30,420 nt of DNA from contig JBEVCD010000019.1 of the NCBI GenBank assembly GCA_040514265.1, positions 1-30,420 on the forward strand, in the 5' to 3' direction. Position numbers and translations under genes: made by a program. Positions 13,499 through 20,784 of this stretch are shown in pieces. Within the stretch, counting starts at the first letter, position 1. Every line of letters begins with the position of its first letter. This DNA comes from WYZ-LMO2 sp040514265. Lineage in GTDB: Archaea > Halobacteriota > Archaeoglobi > Archaeoglobales > Archaeoglobaceae. The notes under the pieces were generated by a model, which did not search any database, was not told the DNA's origin, and saw nothing but the letters and a program-made list of their open reading frames with translations.

Positions 13499-15135
13499 CC
13501 CCAGAAAGCCAGTCCACCCTCGACGCTTCTGGCATCGAATCCGGCTGCGATGAGGATTCGGGACGCTTCGTAAGCTCTGAGACCGAGGGGGCAGATTGTC
13601 AGAACGATCTTGTCCCTGGGCAGCTCGTTGAGGCGCTTCCTGAGTTCATGGAGCGGTATGTGGATGCTCTGAACGTCGAGCGGATTCCTGTTCCTCTCCT
13701 CCTCGCTCCTGACGTCGAGGATTACGGCTCTTCCCTCCTCAACCAGCTTCCTCGCTTCCTCGGCTCTGACGCTCCTGAGCAAACCTTCGAGCTTGTTCTG
13801 AGCTACGTTCGCTGCCGTTATCACTGCGTCGATCGCCGGCGAATACGGTGGAGCGTAAGCGAGATCGAGGTTCGCAAGATCGTCAATCGTGGCACTCCTG
13901 GCGATAGCCGTAGCTATCACGTCGATCCTCTTGTCAACTCCGCCGCTTCCCACTATTTGCGCACCGAGCACGCGCCTCGTTTTCCTATCGTAGACGAGTT
14001 TGATCCGCATGTTACTCATTCCGGGGTAGTAGTGGCTCCTATCCGGAACGGAAAGGAGCACGGAGTCGGCGTCGAAGTACCTTTTCGCGACGTCTTCACG
14101 CAGACCGGTAGTGGCTACGCTGAGGTCGAAGACCTTAAATATTGCCGTTCCGATCACGCCCGGAAATATCGAGTTTCCACCGGTTACGTTGTCTCCTATA
14201 ACCCTTCCCTGCTTGTTCGCGACGTCGCCGAATGGCGCCACGACTTTTTCGCCCGTGAGAACGTTCTTAGTCTCGACGCAATCCCCTCCGGCGTATATCC
14301 TCTCGTCGCTCGTCCTCATCCTTTCATCTACGACTATCCCGCCGAGCTCTCCAATTCTCAGCCCAGCCTTTTCAGCCAGCTCAACGTTCGGCTTGACGCC
14401 CACGGCTAAGACGACGAAATCTGCTGGTATCTCCCTACCGCCGGCAACGACGACGAGCTCGTCTTCTCCCCTTATCTCCTCAACTCTCGCCGCCGTTACG
14501 ACTTCAACGCCCTTCTCCACCAGATGCCGCTCTACGAGTCTGGCCATTTCGGCGTCGAGCATAGCTGGAGCGACGTGCGGCATAGCTTCTACGAGCGTGA
14601 CGTCAATTTCGAGGTTCCTGAGCGCCTCGCAGGCTTCAAGCCCTATGAATCCAGCCCCGACTACGACGGCTTTTTCCGCGCCCTCCTCCCAGAATTCGAC
14701 TATCTTTTCCGCCTCCTCAGCCGAATACAGCCCCGTCACCCTTTCGTTGTCCACTCCCTTTACGTTCGGCTTTATCGGCTTCGCCCCCGTCGCTACTACG
14801 AGGTAGTCGTAGTTGAGCTCATCTTCGCTACCCTTTCTCGAAATTCTGACGACCCTCTTTTCTCTGTCTATCGCTACTGCTCTCGTTTCCGTGAGAACCT
14901 CGATGTCCTTCACGGCTTTGAAGTACTCCTCGTCCCTCACCGCACCGTAGGTCGTTCTGCGGAGGTCGTCGATTTCGTGCACGATACCGCCGATGTAGTA
15001 GGGAAGCCCGCAGCGCCCGAGCGAGACGAACTTGCCTGCCTCAACTACGGTAATGTTCGCCTCCCCGTCCCTCCTCCTGGCTCTCGCCGCTGCTTTCATT
15101 CCAGCCGCTCCGCCACCGATGACGATTATGTCCAT
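13495..15135 (-). CDS. FAD-dependent pyridine nucleotide-disulfide oxidoreductase with C-terminal rhodanese domain (CoA-disulfide/sulfur reductase type)
   Basis: The first 450 residues are a CoA-disulfide reductase/NADH oxidase/persulfide reductase-type flavoprotein: IVIGGGAAGMKAA (FAD), the single redox cysteine in SLGRC42GLPYYIGG, VVVGAGFIGLEACEAL (NAD(P)H), and YAGGDC. The dimer domain holds the PPYSPAID motif. From about 455 a rhodanese domain follows, with DVRSEEE and an intact active cysteine C515 in ICPLGLRA. Such fusions reduce sulfur, persulfides or CoA disulfides with NAD(P)H. In a sulfur-metabolising archaeon a role in sulfane-sulfur handling or oxygen defence is likely. A TATA box at 15154-15167 gives a leaderless start at ATG 15135. 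Confidence 0.88.
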   Translation of the reverse strand: MDIIVIGGGAAGMKAAARARRRDGEANITVVEAGKFVSLGRCGLPYYIGGIVHEIDDLRRTTYGAVRDEEYFKAVKDIEVLTETRAVAIDREKRVVRISRKGSEDELNYDYLVVATGAKPIKPNVKGVDNERVTGLYSAEEAEKIVEFWEEGAEKAVVVGAGFIGLEACEALRNLEIDVTLVEAMPHVAPAMLDAEMARLVERHLVEKGVEVVTAARVEEIRGEDELVVVAGGREIPADFVVLAVGVKPNVELAEKAGLRIGELGGIVVDERMRTSDERIYAGGDCVETKNVLTGEKVVAPFGDVANKQGRVIGDNVTGGNSIFPGVIGTAIFKVFDLSVATTGLREDVAKRYFDADSVLLSVPDRSHYYPGMSNMRIKLVYDRKTRRVLGAQIVGSGGVDKRIDVIATAIARSATIDDLANLDLAYAPPYSPAIDAVITAANVAQNKLEGLLRSVRAEEARKLVEEGRAVILDVRSEEERNRNPLDVQSIHIPLHELRKRLNELPRDKIVLTICPLGLRAYEASRILIAAGFDARSVEGGLAFWG

Positions 15136-15153
15136 GGCGGAATTCTGCGAACA

Positions 15154-15167
15154 CGTTATTTTATTTT
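15154..15167 (-). promoter_or_regulatory. TATA box for the flavoprotein-rhodanese gene
   Basis: On the minus strand AAATAAAATAAC is centred about 25 nt before ATG 15135, in the 33-bp gap after the small upstream gene. This gives the flavoprotein its own promoter. Confidence 0.5.
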
Positions 15168-15168
15168 T

Positions 15169-15489
15169 CTAAATCAGACCCCCCAGCTCCCTCCTGAGAT
15201 CCTCTATTTCCCTTTCCAGCTCCTCAAGCTCGACGTAGGCGAAATCTTTCTCCCCTACACCCGCGAGCTTCCAGAATAGTCTCGCAATTATGGGGAACAT
15301 CTTTCCCGCATATCCCGGGGCGTGCGGGAGCAGCTTGGCAGCCAGGTCGCCGAGTTTTTCGAGCTGCTCCCTGTTGAGCCTTTCGAGGTTTAGGCTCGCC
15401 TCGCCGAGGAGCGAGATGGCGCTGCCTATGACTCTCTCGCGGAGCGCGTAGTACTTCGCAGCCTCGCTGGTTATGCGATGGACTCCCAT
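15169..15489 (-). CDS. small helical protein of unknown function
   Basis: I do not recognise this 106-aa protein. It starts at ATG 15489 (MGVHRITSEAAKYYALRERV); the frame runs further upstream but only through the divergent promoter and the start of thpR. The sequence is almost all alpha-helical, with leucine/glutamate heptad-like stretches (SLNLERLNREQLEKLGDLAAKL, YVELEELEREIEDLRRELGGL) suggesting a helical bundle and a C-terminal coiled coil. There are no cysteines and no obvious membrane segment. A TATA box 24 nt upstream supports a leaderless message. It could be co-transcribed with the flavoprotein that follows 33 bp later. Confidence 0.65.
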   Translation of the reverse strand: MGVHRITSEAAKYYALRERVIGSAISLLGEASLNLERLNREQLEKLGDLAAKLLPHAPGYAGKMFPIIARLFWKLAGVGEKDFAYVELEELEREIEDLRRELGGLI

Positions 15490-15506
15490 GAGATAAAATA
15501 ACGCGC

Positions 15507-15520
15507 AAAAATATAAAAAT
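15507..15520 (-). promoter_or_regulatory. TATA box for the small helical protein gene
   Basis: The minus strand reads ATTTTTATATTTTT, centred 24 nt before ATG 15489. It is arranged back to back with the thpR promoter at 15539-15549. Confidence 0.6.
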
Positions 15521-15538
15521 CTTTCTACCCTCGGAAGC

Positions 15539-15549
15539 AATTTATAAAC
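15539..15549 (+). promoter_or_regulatory. TATA box for thpR operon
   Basis: AATTTATAAAC is centred 25 nt before ATG 15569, indicating a leaderless transcript for thpR-cca-MBL. Confidence 0.7.
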
Positions 15550-15568
15550 AGTCGCCGAGCCTCTCGCG

Positions 15569-16102
15569 ATGAGACTCTTCGTAGCCGTCGACATCGGAGG
15601 AGACGTGAGGGAGAAGTTGAGAAAACCGCTGTCCGAGATAGCAAAGCTCAGTGGTGTCAAAGCCGTGGAATTGGAAAACCTCCACATCACGCTCCTATTC
15701 CTCGGAGAAGTTCCGGAAGCCAAGGTTCCGCAGATAACGCAGAGGCTCAGCGAGATTAGCTTCGAACCGTTCGAGATCAGAATAAAGGGCGTCGGAGCTT
15801 TTCCTAACGAGAGGTCCCCGCGGGTCGTCTGGGCTGGAGTGGAGGACGGTGGAAAGCTGAAGAGGCTCGCCGACGAGGTTTACGATAAGCTCAGGAGGAT
15901 GGGGTTCAGGAGGGACAAGGAGTTCTCAGCCCACGTAACGCTCGGGAGGATAAAGAGGAGGAATGAAGAGATTAAGAAATTTTTGGAAGCTTACAGAGAC
16001 GAGGACTTTGGAAGCATGCTCGTCGACAGGTTTAAGCTTAAGCAGAGCATCCTCAGACAACAGGGACCGATATACAAAGATATTACGGTGTTCGAGGCAT
16101 GA
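15569..16102 (+). CDS. thpR: RNA 2',3'-cyclic phosphodiesterase (2'-5' RNA ligase family)
   Basis: This is a 2H phosphoesterase of the LigT/ThpR group, which opens 2',3'-cyclic phosphates at RNA ends and was first described as joining tRNA halves by a 2'-5' bond. Both catalytic H-x-T motifs are present: H39-I-T (ENLHITLLFLGE) and H122-V-T (SAHVTLGRIK). The length of 177 aa and the opening MRLFVAVDI are typical. It is the first gene of an operon with cca (4 bp ATGA overlap) and an RNase Z-like gene, all concerned with RNA 3' ends. The natural substrate in archaea is not settled. Confidence 0.94.
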   Translation: MRLFVAVDIGGDVREKLRKPLSEIAKLSGVKAVELENLHITLLFLGEVPEAKVPQITQRLSEISFEPFEIRIKGVGAFPNERSPRVVWAGVEDGGKLKRLADEVYDKLRRMGFRRDKEFSAHVTLGRIKRRNEEIKKFLEAYRDEDFGSMLVDRFKLKQSILRQQGPIYKDITVFEA

Positions 16103-17394
16103 AAGAGGTAATAGAGCGCGTGCTCCCGCTCGTCGTCCCCGGCAGAGAGGAGGTCGAGAGGGCGAAAGCCGCGGAGAGGGAGCTCAGAAGACGTCTCGAC
16201 GAGCTCGGAGTCGAGTACATGTTCGTCGGAAGCTACGCCCGCAACACGTGGCTGGGGGGTAACTTGGAGATCGACGTGTTCGTCCTCTTCCCCCCAGATC
16301 TGCCGAGAGAGGAGCTTGAGAGGAGAGGGCTCGAAGTTGGGAAAGCTGTCCTCGACGAATACGAGATAAGGTACGCCGAACACCCCTACGTCCACGGAAA
16401 GATAGCCGGCGTGGAAGCAGACATCGTCCCGTGCTATAAGGTGGAGAGCCCGGCGAAGATCAAGTCGGCGGTCGACAGGACGCCCTTCCACCACATGTGG
16501 CTTAAGGACAGAATAAAAGGGAAGGAGAACGACGTGAGAATTCTGAAGAGGTTTCTGAAGGCTAACAGGCTCTACGGAGCTGAATACAAGGTCAGAGGAT
16601 TCAGCGGATACCTTTGCGAACTGCTCGTCGTCTTCTACGGATCGTTCGAAAACGTCGTAAAGGCTGCGAGGAGCTGGACACGCAGAACCGTCATCGACGT
16701 GGCGAGGAACGAGGTGAGGAGGGGAGAACGCTTCTTCGTCGTCGATCCAGTGGATGAGAGGAGGAACGTCGCCGCAAATCTTAGTCTCGACAACCTCGCG
16801 AGGTTCGTGCTACTCTGCAGGGAGTTCGTCGAGAAACCAAGCGAGGATTACTTCTTCGAAAAAAAAGTGGAAGTCGACGATCGGAAAGTTCTCGAAGCTC
16901 TGAAACTCAGAGAGTCCGCGATCTTTGCCTTAGAGTTCGAAAGACCCGAAATAGTCGAGGACAACCTGTATCCGCAGCTCGAAAGGGCTGCGAGGAAGAT
17001 AAGGGAAATGCTCGAAAGGGAGGGTTTCAGACCTCTGAAGGCTGCTTACTTCGCCGACACCAACTGCTACCTCCTCTTCGAGTGCGAGGTGAAGGAGCTT
17101 TCCAGGGTTTTTAAGAGAGAGGGACCGCCCTTCGAGGAGGATGAGCACGTCAAGAGGTTTCTGAGGAAGGAGAGACCGTTCAAGCCGTTCATCGAGAACG
17201 GAAGACTTTTGAGCTTCGAACTGAGAAAGTTCACGAAACCGCAGGAGGCGGTAGCCGACTTCGTCGCGAAGAACTGGAAATCTCTCGGAAAGAATGTGGG
17301 CGAGGTACTTTCGAAGGGGTTTAAAATCCTGGAGGGCGAGGAGCTCCTGAAGATAAAGGAGGAGCTCGCGGAGTTCATGGGGGTGAAGACGTGA
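16099..17394 (+). CDS. cca: CCA-adding tRNA nucleotidyltransferase, archaeal class I
   Basis: This enzyme adds or repairs the 3' CCA of tRNA without a template. The nucleotidyltransferase head has G44-S (FVGSYARNTWLGGNLEIDVFVLF) with the catalytic acids E57 and D59, and a third acid D108 in EADIVPCY, matching the archaeal pattern. The KGKENDVRILKRFLKANRLYGAEYKVRGFSGYLCELL segment and the long body and tail domains follow; 431 aa is normal for the class. It sits between thpR and the MBL gene with 4-bp overlaps at both ends, so translation of the three is coupled. Confidence 0.96.
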   Translation: MKEVIERVLPLVVPGREEVERAKAAERELRRRLDELGVEYMFVGSYARNTWLGGNLEIDVFVLFPPDLPREELERRGLEVGKAVLDEYEIRYAEHPYVHGKIAGVEADIVPCYKVESPAKIKSAVDRTPFHHMWLKDRIKGKENDVRILKRFLKANRLYGAEYKVRGFSGYLCELLVVFYGSFENVVKAARSWTRRTVIDVARNEVRRGERFFVVDPVDERRNVAANLSLDNLARFVLLCREFVEKPSEDYFFEKKVEVDDRKVLEALKLRESAIFALEFERPEIVEDNLYPQLERAARKIREMLEREGFRPLKAAYFADTNCYLLFECEVKELSRVFKREGPPFEEDEHVKRFLRKERPFKPFIENGRLLSFELRKFTKPQEAVADFVAKNWKSLGKNVGEVLSKGFKILEGEELLKIKEELAEFMGVKT

Positions 17395-18095
17395 AGGTCA
17401 CCTTCCTCGGCACGGGCGTTTCGGTTCCGTTCGAGAACAGAGCACAGAGTTCGATACTGATCGAAGACGGGGTCAAAATACTCGTCGACGTGGGAATAGG
17501 AGCCATGCTCAGGTTGGAATCCGCCGGTGTAAAGCCGGAGGAGATCGATGCCGTGTGCATAACCCACCACCACCTCGACCACAACGGGGACCTACTCAAC
17601 ATACTGAAAGCCAGGTGGTTGAGCGGAGCTGGAGAAATCGAGATATACGGACCGAGGGGGACGTCCTTCTTCATCGAATCGCTGCTCGAAGCGTATCCCT
17701 ACCTCCGGAACAAGTTGAAGTTCAGAGTGCGCGAGGACGACGACTTCACGCTGGGAGGTTTGAGGTTCAGGAGCGTGCCGACGATACACTCGATCGTCAG
17801 CAGAGGTTACGTTATAGACGACTGCCTGGCTATAAGCGGCGACACTAGGGCTTTCAGGGAGTTCATGGAGGTCGAGTGCGACGTCATGGTCCACGAACTC
17901 TCACTGCCCTTCGGATTCTCAGCAGACACCCACACGACGCCCGAGAATTTGAAGGAGAACCTCAGATACTGCAGAGCGAACAAGCTGTACCTCGTCCACC
18001 TCTACCCGCAGACCCACGCCGTGAGGGATAAGATACTCGAATTCTTAGAATTCGACGCCGAAATAGCAGAGGATCTGCAGTCTTTCAGACTGTAG
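17391..18095 (+). CDS. RNase Z-like metallo-beta-lactamase-fold hydrolase
   Basis: The 234-aa protein has the beta-lactamase-fold metal site THHHLDH (H59, H61, D63, H64), and then RNase Z-like features: SGDTRAFREF, VHELSL and a THTTPENLKENLRYCRANKLYLVHLYPQ region. It is clearly shorter than standard archaeal RNase Z (about 300 aa), and I see no extended exosite arm for gripping tRNA. Position directly after cca (GTGA overlap) suggests a tRNA or RNA 3'-end role, but a small-molecule phosphodiesterase is possible. GTG 17391 is the start and no closer alternative exists. Confidence 0.75.
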   Translation: MKVTFLGTGVSVPFENRAQSSILIEDGVKILVDVGIGAMLRLESAGVKPEEIDAVCITHHHLDHNGDLLNILKARWLSGAGEIEIYGPRGTSFFIESLLEAYPYLRNKLKFRVREDDDFTLGGLRFRSVPTIHSIVSRGYVIDDCLAISGDTRAFREFMEVECDVMVHELSLPFGFSADTHTTPENLKENLRYCRANKLYLVHLYPQTHAVRDKILEFLEFDAEIAEDLQSFRL

Positions 18096-18098
18096 CAA

Positions 18099-18109
18099 GG
18101 TTTTTATTG
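18099..18109 (+). promoter_or_regulatory. TATA box for the UPF0179 gene
   Basis: GGTTTTTATTG is centred 25-26 nt before GTG 18130, which favours that GTG over the in-frame ATG at 18139. Confidence 0.5.
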
Positions 18110-18129
18110 GTGGAAACCGATGGGCTCGG

Positions 18130-18597
18130 GTGATCGGAATGGAGGAAGTCAACAGGATAATCACACTTTGTGGAAGAGAGTGGGCCAAGATAGGTGTCGA
18201 GTTCATTTTCCTCGGAGGAAAAGAGGAGTGCGAGGACTGCAGGTTGAAGAAGACGTGTCTACGCCTCAAGGAGGGTTCGAAGTATAAGATAGTCGGGTTG
18301 AGGGACGGAGAGGTTCACGAGTGCCCCCTGCACGACGAGGGCGTTGTAGCCGTTGAGGTCGTCGAACTTCCGATAATCGGGCTCGTAAACTCCAAGGCAG
18401 CCGTTGAGGGGACGAAGATACGTTACGAGTCCAAAAACTGCGACGTGATGGACTGCAACATGTACAACCTCTGCCATCCGCTCGAACTGAAAGACGGAGA
18501 AGTGGTGGTCGTCGAGAAGATAATAGGCGATGCTCCCGACAGGTGTGCGAAGGGCTACAGCTTCGTGGTCGCTGAGCTGAGGAGGGAGTCAGAGTAG
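18130..18597 (+). CDS. UPF0179 family cysteine-rich protein
   Basis: The protein matches the archaeal UPF0179 family by its layout: an ITLCGREWAKIGVEFIFLGGKEEC opening, C34-x2-C37-x5-C43, HECPLH (C65), and a second group C104, C109 and C115 followed by a C-terminal C near residue 138. The spacing suggests bound iron-sulfur clusters or zinc. The molecular function is unknown; the family is broadly conserved in Euryarchaeota. GTG 18130 fits a leaderless start; ATG 18139 is the alternative. The last 9 bp overlap the convergent hydrolase gene. Confidence 0.88.
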   Translation: MIGMEEVNRIITLCGREWAKIGVEFIFLGGKEECEDCRLKKTCLRLKEGSKYKIVGLRDGEVHECPLHDEGVVAVEVVELPIIGLVNSKAAVEGTKIRYESKNCDVMDCNMYNLCHPLELKDGEVVVVEKIIGDAPDRCAKGYSFVVAELRRESE

Positions 18598-19212
18598 AGG
18601 TTCGAGGACGACGGCGTTTTCGACGAGTTTCGCGAACTCCTTTGGATCTGCCCGGGTTCCCGGAATTCCGAAGTGCATCGGAATGTAGTACTTCGCCTTT
18701 ATGTCCTTCGCAGCCTCTGCAGCCTCCTTCACGTCCATTGTATAAGTGCCTCCGATCGGAAGGAGTGCTATATCCACCTCTATCTTCTTCATCTCCGGAA
18801 TCCTATCCGTGTCGCCGGCGTGATAGACTCTGACGCCGTCGAGCTCTACGATGTATCCAACACACTCGCCGCGTTTGTGGAACGGTTTGCCGACGTTGTA
18901 AGCCGGAACGGCTTTAACCTTCACACCGCCCAAGTCCATTTCCTCGCCGACCGCGAGTTCGCAGACCTTGTAACCCTCAACGAAGCAACCTTTCGGAATC
19001 ACAAGCACGGTTTCTGGCTTCGAAATTATCTTCAGCGACTTCATGTCGAGGTGATCGAAGTGGTCGTGTGTCGCGAGCACGACATCGGCTTTATCCAGCT
19101 GCCCCTGCAGCTCGTATGGATCGATGTAAACAACTTTCGAGCCCTTCAGCATGAAACAGGCGTGCTTCAAATACACGATCTCGACGGCGCCGTACCTGAA
19201 GCTACTCGTCAT
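18589..19212 (-). CDS. MBL-fold metal-dependent hydrolase (UPF0173-like)
   Basis: This 207-aa protein has the metallo-beta-lactamase signature THDHFDH (H49, H51, D53, H54), the later AYNVGKPFHKRG and YHAGDTDRIPEM (metal-binding H and D), and a final YYIPMHFGIPGT with the last histidine. This order is that of the UPF0173/UlaG-like hydrolases found widely in archaea. The substrate is unknown. ATG 19212 is preceded at 25 nt by TTATATTTT on the minus strand, giving a leaderless promoter of its own, separate from the polyamine genes upstream. Confidence 0.85.
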   Translation of the reverse strand: MTSSFRYGAVEIVYLKHACFMLKGSKVVYIDPYELQGQLDKADVVLATHDHFDHLDMKSLKIISKPETVLVIPKGCFVEGYKVCELAVGEEMDLGGVKVKAVPAYNVGKPFHKRGECVGYIVELDGVRVYHAGDTDRIPEMKKIEVDIALLPIGGTYTMDVKEAAEAAKDIKAKYYIPMHFGIPGTRADPKEFAKLVENAVVLEPLL

Positions 19213-19231
19213 GGTAAAATGTGTTCATCGC

Positions 19232-19242
19232 AAAATATAACC
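19232..19242 (-). promoter_or_regulatory. TATA box for the UPF0173-like hydrolase gene
   Basis: The minus strand GGTTATATTTT is centred about 25 nt before ATG 19212, in the 40-bp gap after bpsA. Confidence 0.6.
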
Positions 19243-19252
19243 GTTCCGGAGG

Positions 19253-20275
19253 TCAGTATGGGGTAGCCCAGCTCTCCTCGTCCTTGTAGACCTTCTCGTC
19301 TATTATCATCTCCCCCTCGACGAGAGGTCTCGGCTCCTCAACGGCTTCTATTCTGTAGTAACTCGACTTGTACCAGTCGTAATCCGAGCGGACTCCGAGC
19401 TTCTTAACTATCGGAAGCTTCTCCTGAAAGCTGAAGAAGTTCTTCTCGACGTCCGGATACACGCTGAACTTCCTCCTTATGTCCGTTATGACGAAGCCCA
19501 TCCCGTGGATCATCTTCTGAATTTCGAGCCACTTTCTGCGCGAAGCCTCAAGCGTCGTCAGACCGAAGTATCCGGCGCAGCCGACGCCTTTAAGGGTAGA
19601 CACTCCACGGGACAGGAAGAGCTTTATCCCCGGAATCGTCTCCACCGGGTCCGTGACGAAGACATCGAACTTCCTCCTGTATTCCTCAGGAAAAGCTCGC
19701 TGAACGTCGTAAACCCTCGCCTCGATGTTGAAACCGTACTCACTCGCGACGGAGTCTATGAAGTTTATCAGGTTCTCGTCGATGTCAACAACGACGACCC
19801 TCTTCGGCAAACCCGTTAGCGAAGCTGCAATGCTCACGAGGTCGTCATCGCCGACGATGAAGATCTTTCCATAGAGATCACCTCTCTCGTATATGAACTC
19901 AACTCTCCTGATCGCGCTCTCCGGACTGACGAACCCCTGATCGTAAAGATCGACAGCCGGAGGTCTGTTCTTCGCTATTTCTTTGTACTTCGCGAGTATT
20001 TCGGCAAAGATACCCTCTATATCGTAGCCCGTTCCCTCGCAGGTCTCGCAGGTGAGCTTTCCGAAGTCCCTCAGACCCTCCTCTTCCGCCAGTTTCCTGC
20101 CTTTCTCAGTCAGTTTCGCTCTTCCTGCGGCTACTTCTATCAGTCCTTCAGCTTCGAGCTGCTTGAGTTTTTCGAAGAACTCCTTCAGCGTTCCGTCCTG
20201 CCTGTCGATCAGCTCGTAGACGCTGAGCTGCGAGTTCAACAGGCTCTGCAGTATCTGCCTCTCCAACCTGTCCAT
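19253..20275 (-). CDS. bpsA: branched-chain polyamine synthase BpsA (N4-bis(aminopropyl)spermidine synthase)
   Basis: BpsA transfers aminopropyl groups from decarboxylated SAM to spermidine to make branched polyamines that stabilise nucleic acids in hyperthermophiles. The N-terminus is a winged-helix-like region with C76-x2-C79 (LTCETCEGTGYD). The catalytic Rossmann part holds the diagnostic GDDD at about 142-145 (FIVGDDDLVSIAAS), VVDIDENLI and FVTDPVET. At 340 aa it matches the family. ATG 20275 is chosen: AGGGGA lies just upstream and the speD stop (20279-20277) is one base away; an upstream in-frame TTG (20290) is less likely. Pairing with speD, which makes the aminopropyl donor, strongly supports the call. 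Confidence 0.92.
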   Translation of the reverse strand: MDRLERQILQSLLNSQLSVYELIDRQDGTLKEFFEKLKQLEAEGLIEVAAGRAKLTEKGRKLAEEEGLRDFGKLTCETCEGTGYDIEGIFAEILAKYKEIAKNRPPAVDLYDQGFVSPESAIRRVEFIYERGDLYGKIFIVGDDDLVSIAASLTGLPKRVVVVDIDENLINFIDSVASEYGFNIEARVYDVQRAFPEEYRRKFDVFVTDPVETIPGIKLFLSRGVSTLKGVGCAGYFGLTTLEASRRKWLEIQKMIHGMGFVITDIRRKFSVYPDVEKNFFSFQEKLPIVKKLGVRSDYDWYKSSYYRIEAVEEPRPLVEGEMIIDEKVYKDEESWATPY

Positions 20276-20276
20276 A

Positions 20277-20615
20277 CTATCCCCTGTCAAGGATGTAGTG
20301 CCTGTACGACTTCGGTTTGAACTTTTCGAGGAACAGCTTGAACGCTATCTCCGCTTTTTCAGGCTCGCCGCAGGTGAATATGTCGAGGTTCACGAGTTCG
20401 TATTCCGGCCACGTGTGCAGAGACACATGGCTCTCGGATATGAGCACGACGCCGGTTACCCCGTGCGGGTTGAACTGCTTGTAAACACTGCCGACCTTCG
20501 TCAGCTTAGCCTCCTCAACCACCTCCTCCACTATGCGTCTTACGGTCTCCTCCCTCGATATCAGCTCCGGCTTCACCCCGTAGAGTTCCGCAATTATGTG
20601 CCTGCCTATTATCAT
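20277..20615 (-). CDS. speD: S-adenosylmethionine decarboxylase proenzyme
   Basis: SpeD makes decarboxylated SAM, the aminopropyl donor for polyamines, and cuts itself to create a pyruvoyl cofactor. The cleavage site LISES lies at residues 58-62 (predicted cut E61/S62), followed by HVSLHTWPE with catalytic H67 and FTCG with C82: the full prokaryotic class 1 set. At 112 aa it is slightly short but complete. ATG 20615 has a strong GGAGGTGA Shine-Dalgarno six bases upstream; an in-frame TGA within that site rules out an upstream start. It leads the speD-bpsA operon and has an unusually long leader (20616-20760) for this window. Confidence 0.97.
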   Translation of the reverse strand: MIIGRHIIAELYGVKPELISREETVRRIVEEVVEEAKLTKVGSVYKQFNPHGVTGVVLISESHVSLHTWPEYELVNLDIFTCGEPEKAEIAFKLFLEKFKPKSYRHYILDRG

Positions 20616-20621
20616 CCTCGC

Positions 20622-20759
20622 TCACCTCCACGCCGAATCACCTCCTTTTCTGAGGATTTTGAGCCTAAAGATCAGCCCGTTTCGGGCATCATCGGTTTTG
20701 AACGAAGCACTACTGATTTGTGCCACGATGGCTAAGTCAAACTTGAAATCGGTTGACAT
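20622..20759 (-). CDS. possible 45-aa leader ORF ahead of speD
   Basis: An ATG at 20759 opens 45 codons (MSTDFKFDLAIVAQ ... LRKGGDSAWR) that end in a TGA lying inside the Shine-Dalgarno of speD (20624-20622). Such a stop could couple its translation to speD. The composition looks protein-like, but codon choice is less GC-biased than in neighbouring genes. The best TATA (20758-20764) overlaps its start codon, so it would need an upstream promoter or a GTG start at 20726. I do not recognise it. Confidence 0.25.
   Translation of the reverse strand: MSTDFKFDLAIVAQISSASFKTDDARNGLIFRLKILRKGGDSAWR
20636..20658 (-). promoter_or_regulatory. perfect Shine-Dalgarno inside a possible hairpin
   Basis: AAGGAGGTGA (20647-20638) is fully complementary to the archaeal 16S rRNA tail. 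AATCCTC (20658-20652) can pair with GAGG plus ATT across a two-base bulge, which would hide the site. A GTG (20631-20629) lies six bases after it. Confidence 0.4.
20675..20687 (-). other. short GC hairpin in speD leader
   Basis: GCCCG-AAA-CGGGC forms a 5-bp stem with a triloop in otherwise AT-rich leader RNA. It lies between the predicted transcription start and the speD ribosome-binding sites. Confidence 0.5.
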
Positions 20760-20784
20760 TTAAATTTTTCGCATTAATCGAAAA
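20756..20784 (-). promoter_or_regulatory. speD: speD promoter (BRE/TATA) with overlapping dyad
   Basis: CGAAA followed by AATTTAAAT is the best BRE/TATA in the gap and places transcription start near 20736, leaving a leader of about 120 nt. TTTTCG (20784-20779) and CGAAAA (20771-20766) are perfect inverted arms around a 7-base spacer. The downstream arm is the BRE itself, so a protein bound to the dyad would block TFB. Confidence 0.45.

Noticed and set aside
15490..15723. Upstream extension of the small helical protein
   Set aside because: It would run through the TATA boxes and the start of thpR; ATG 15489 fits a leaderless promoter.
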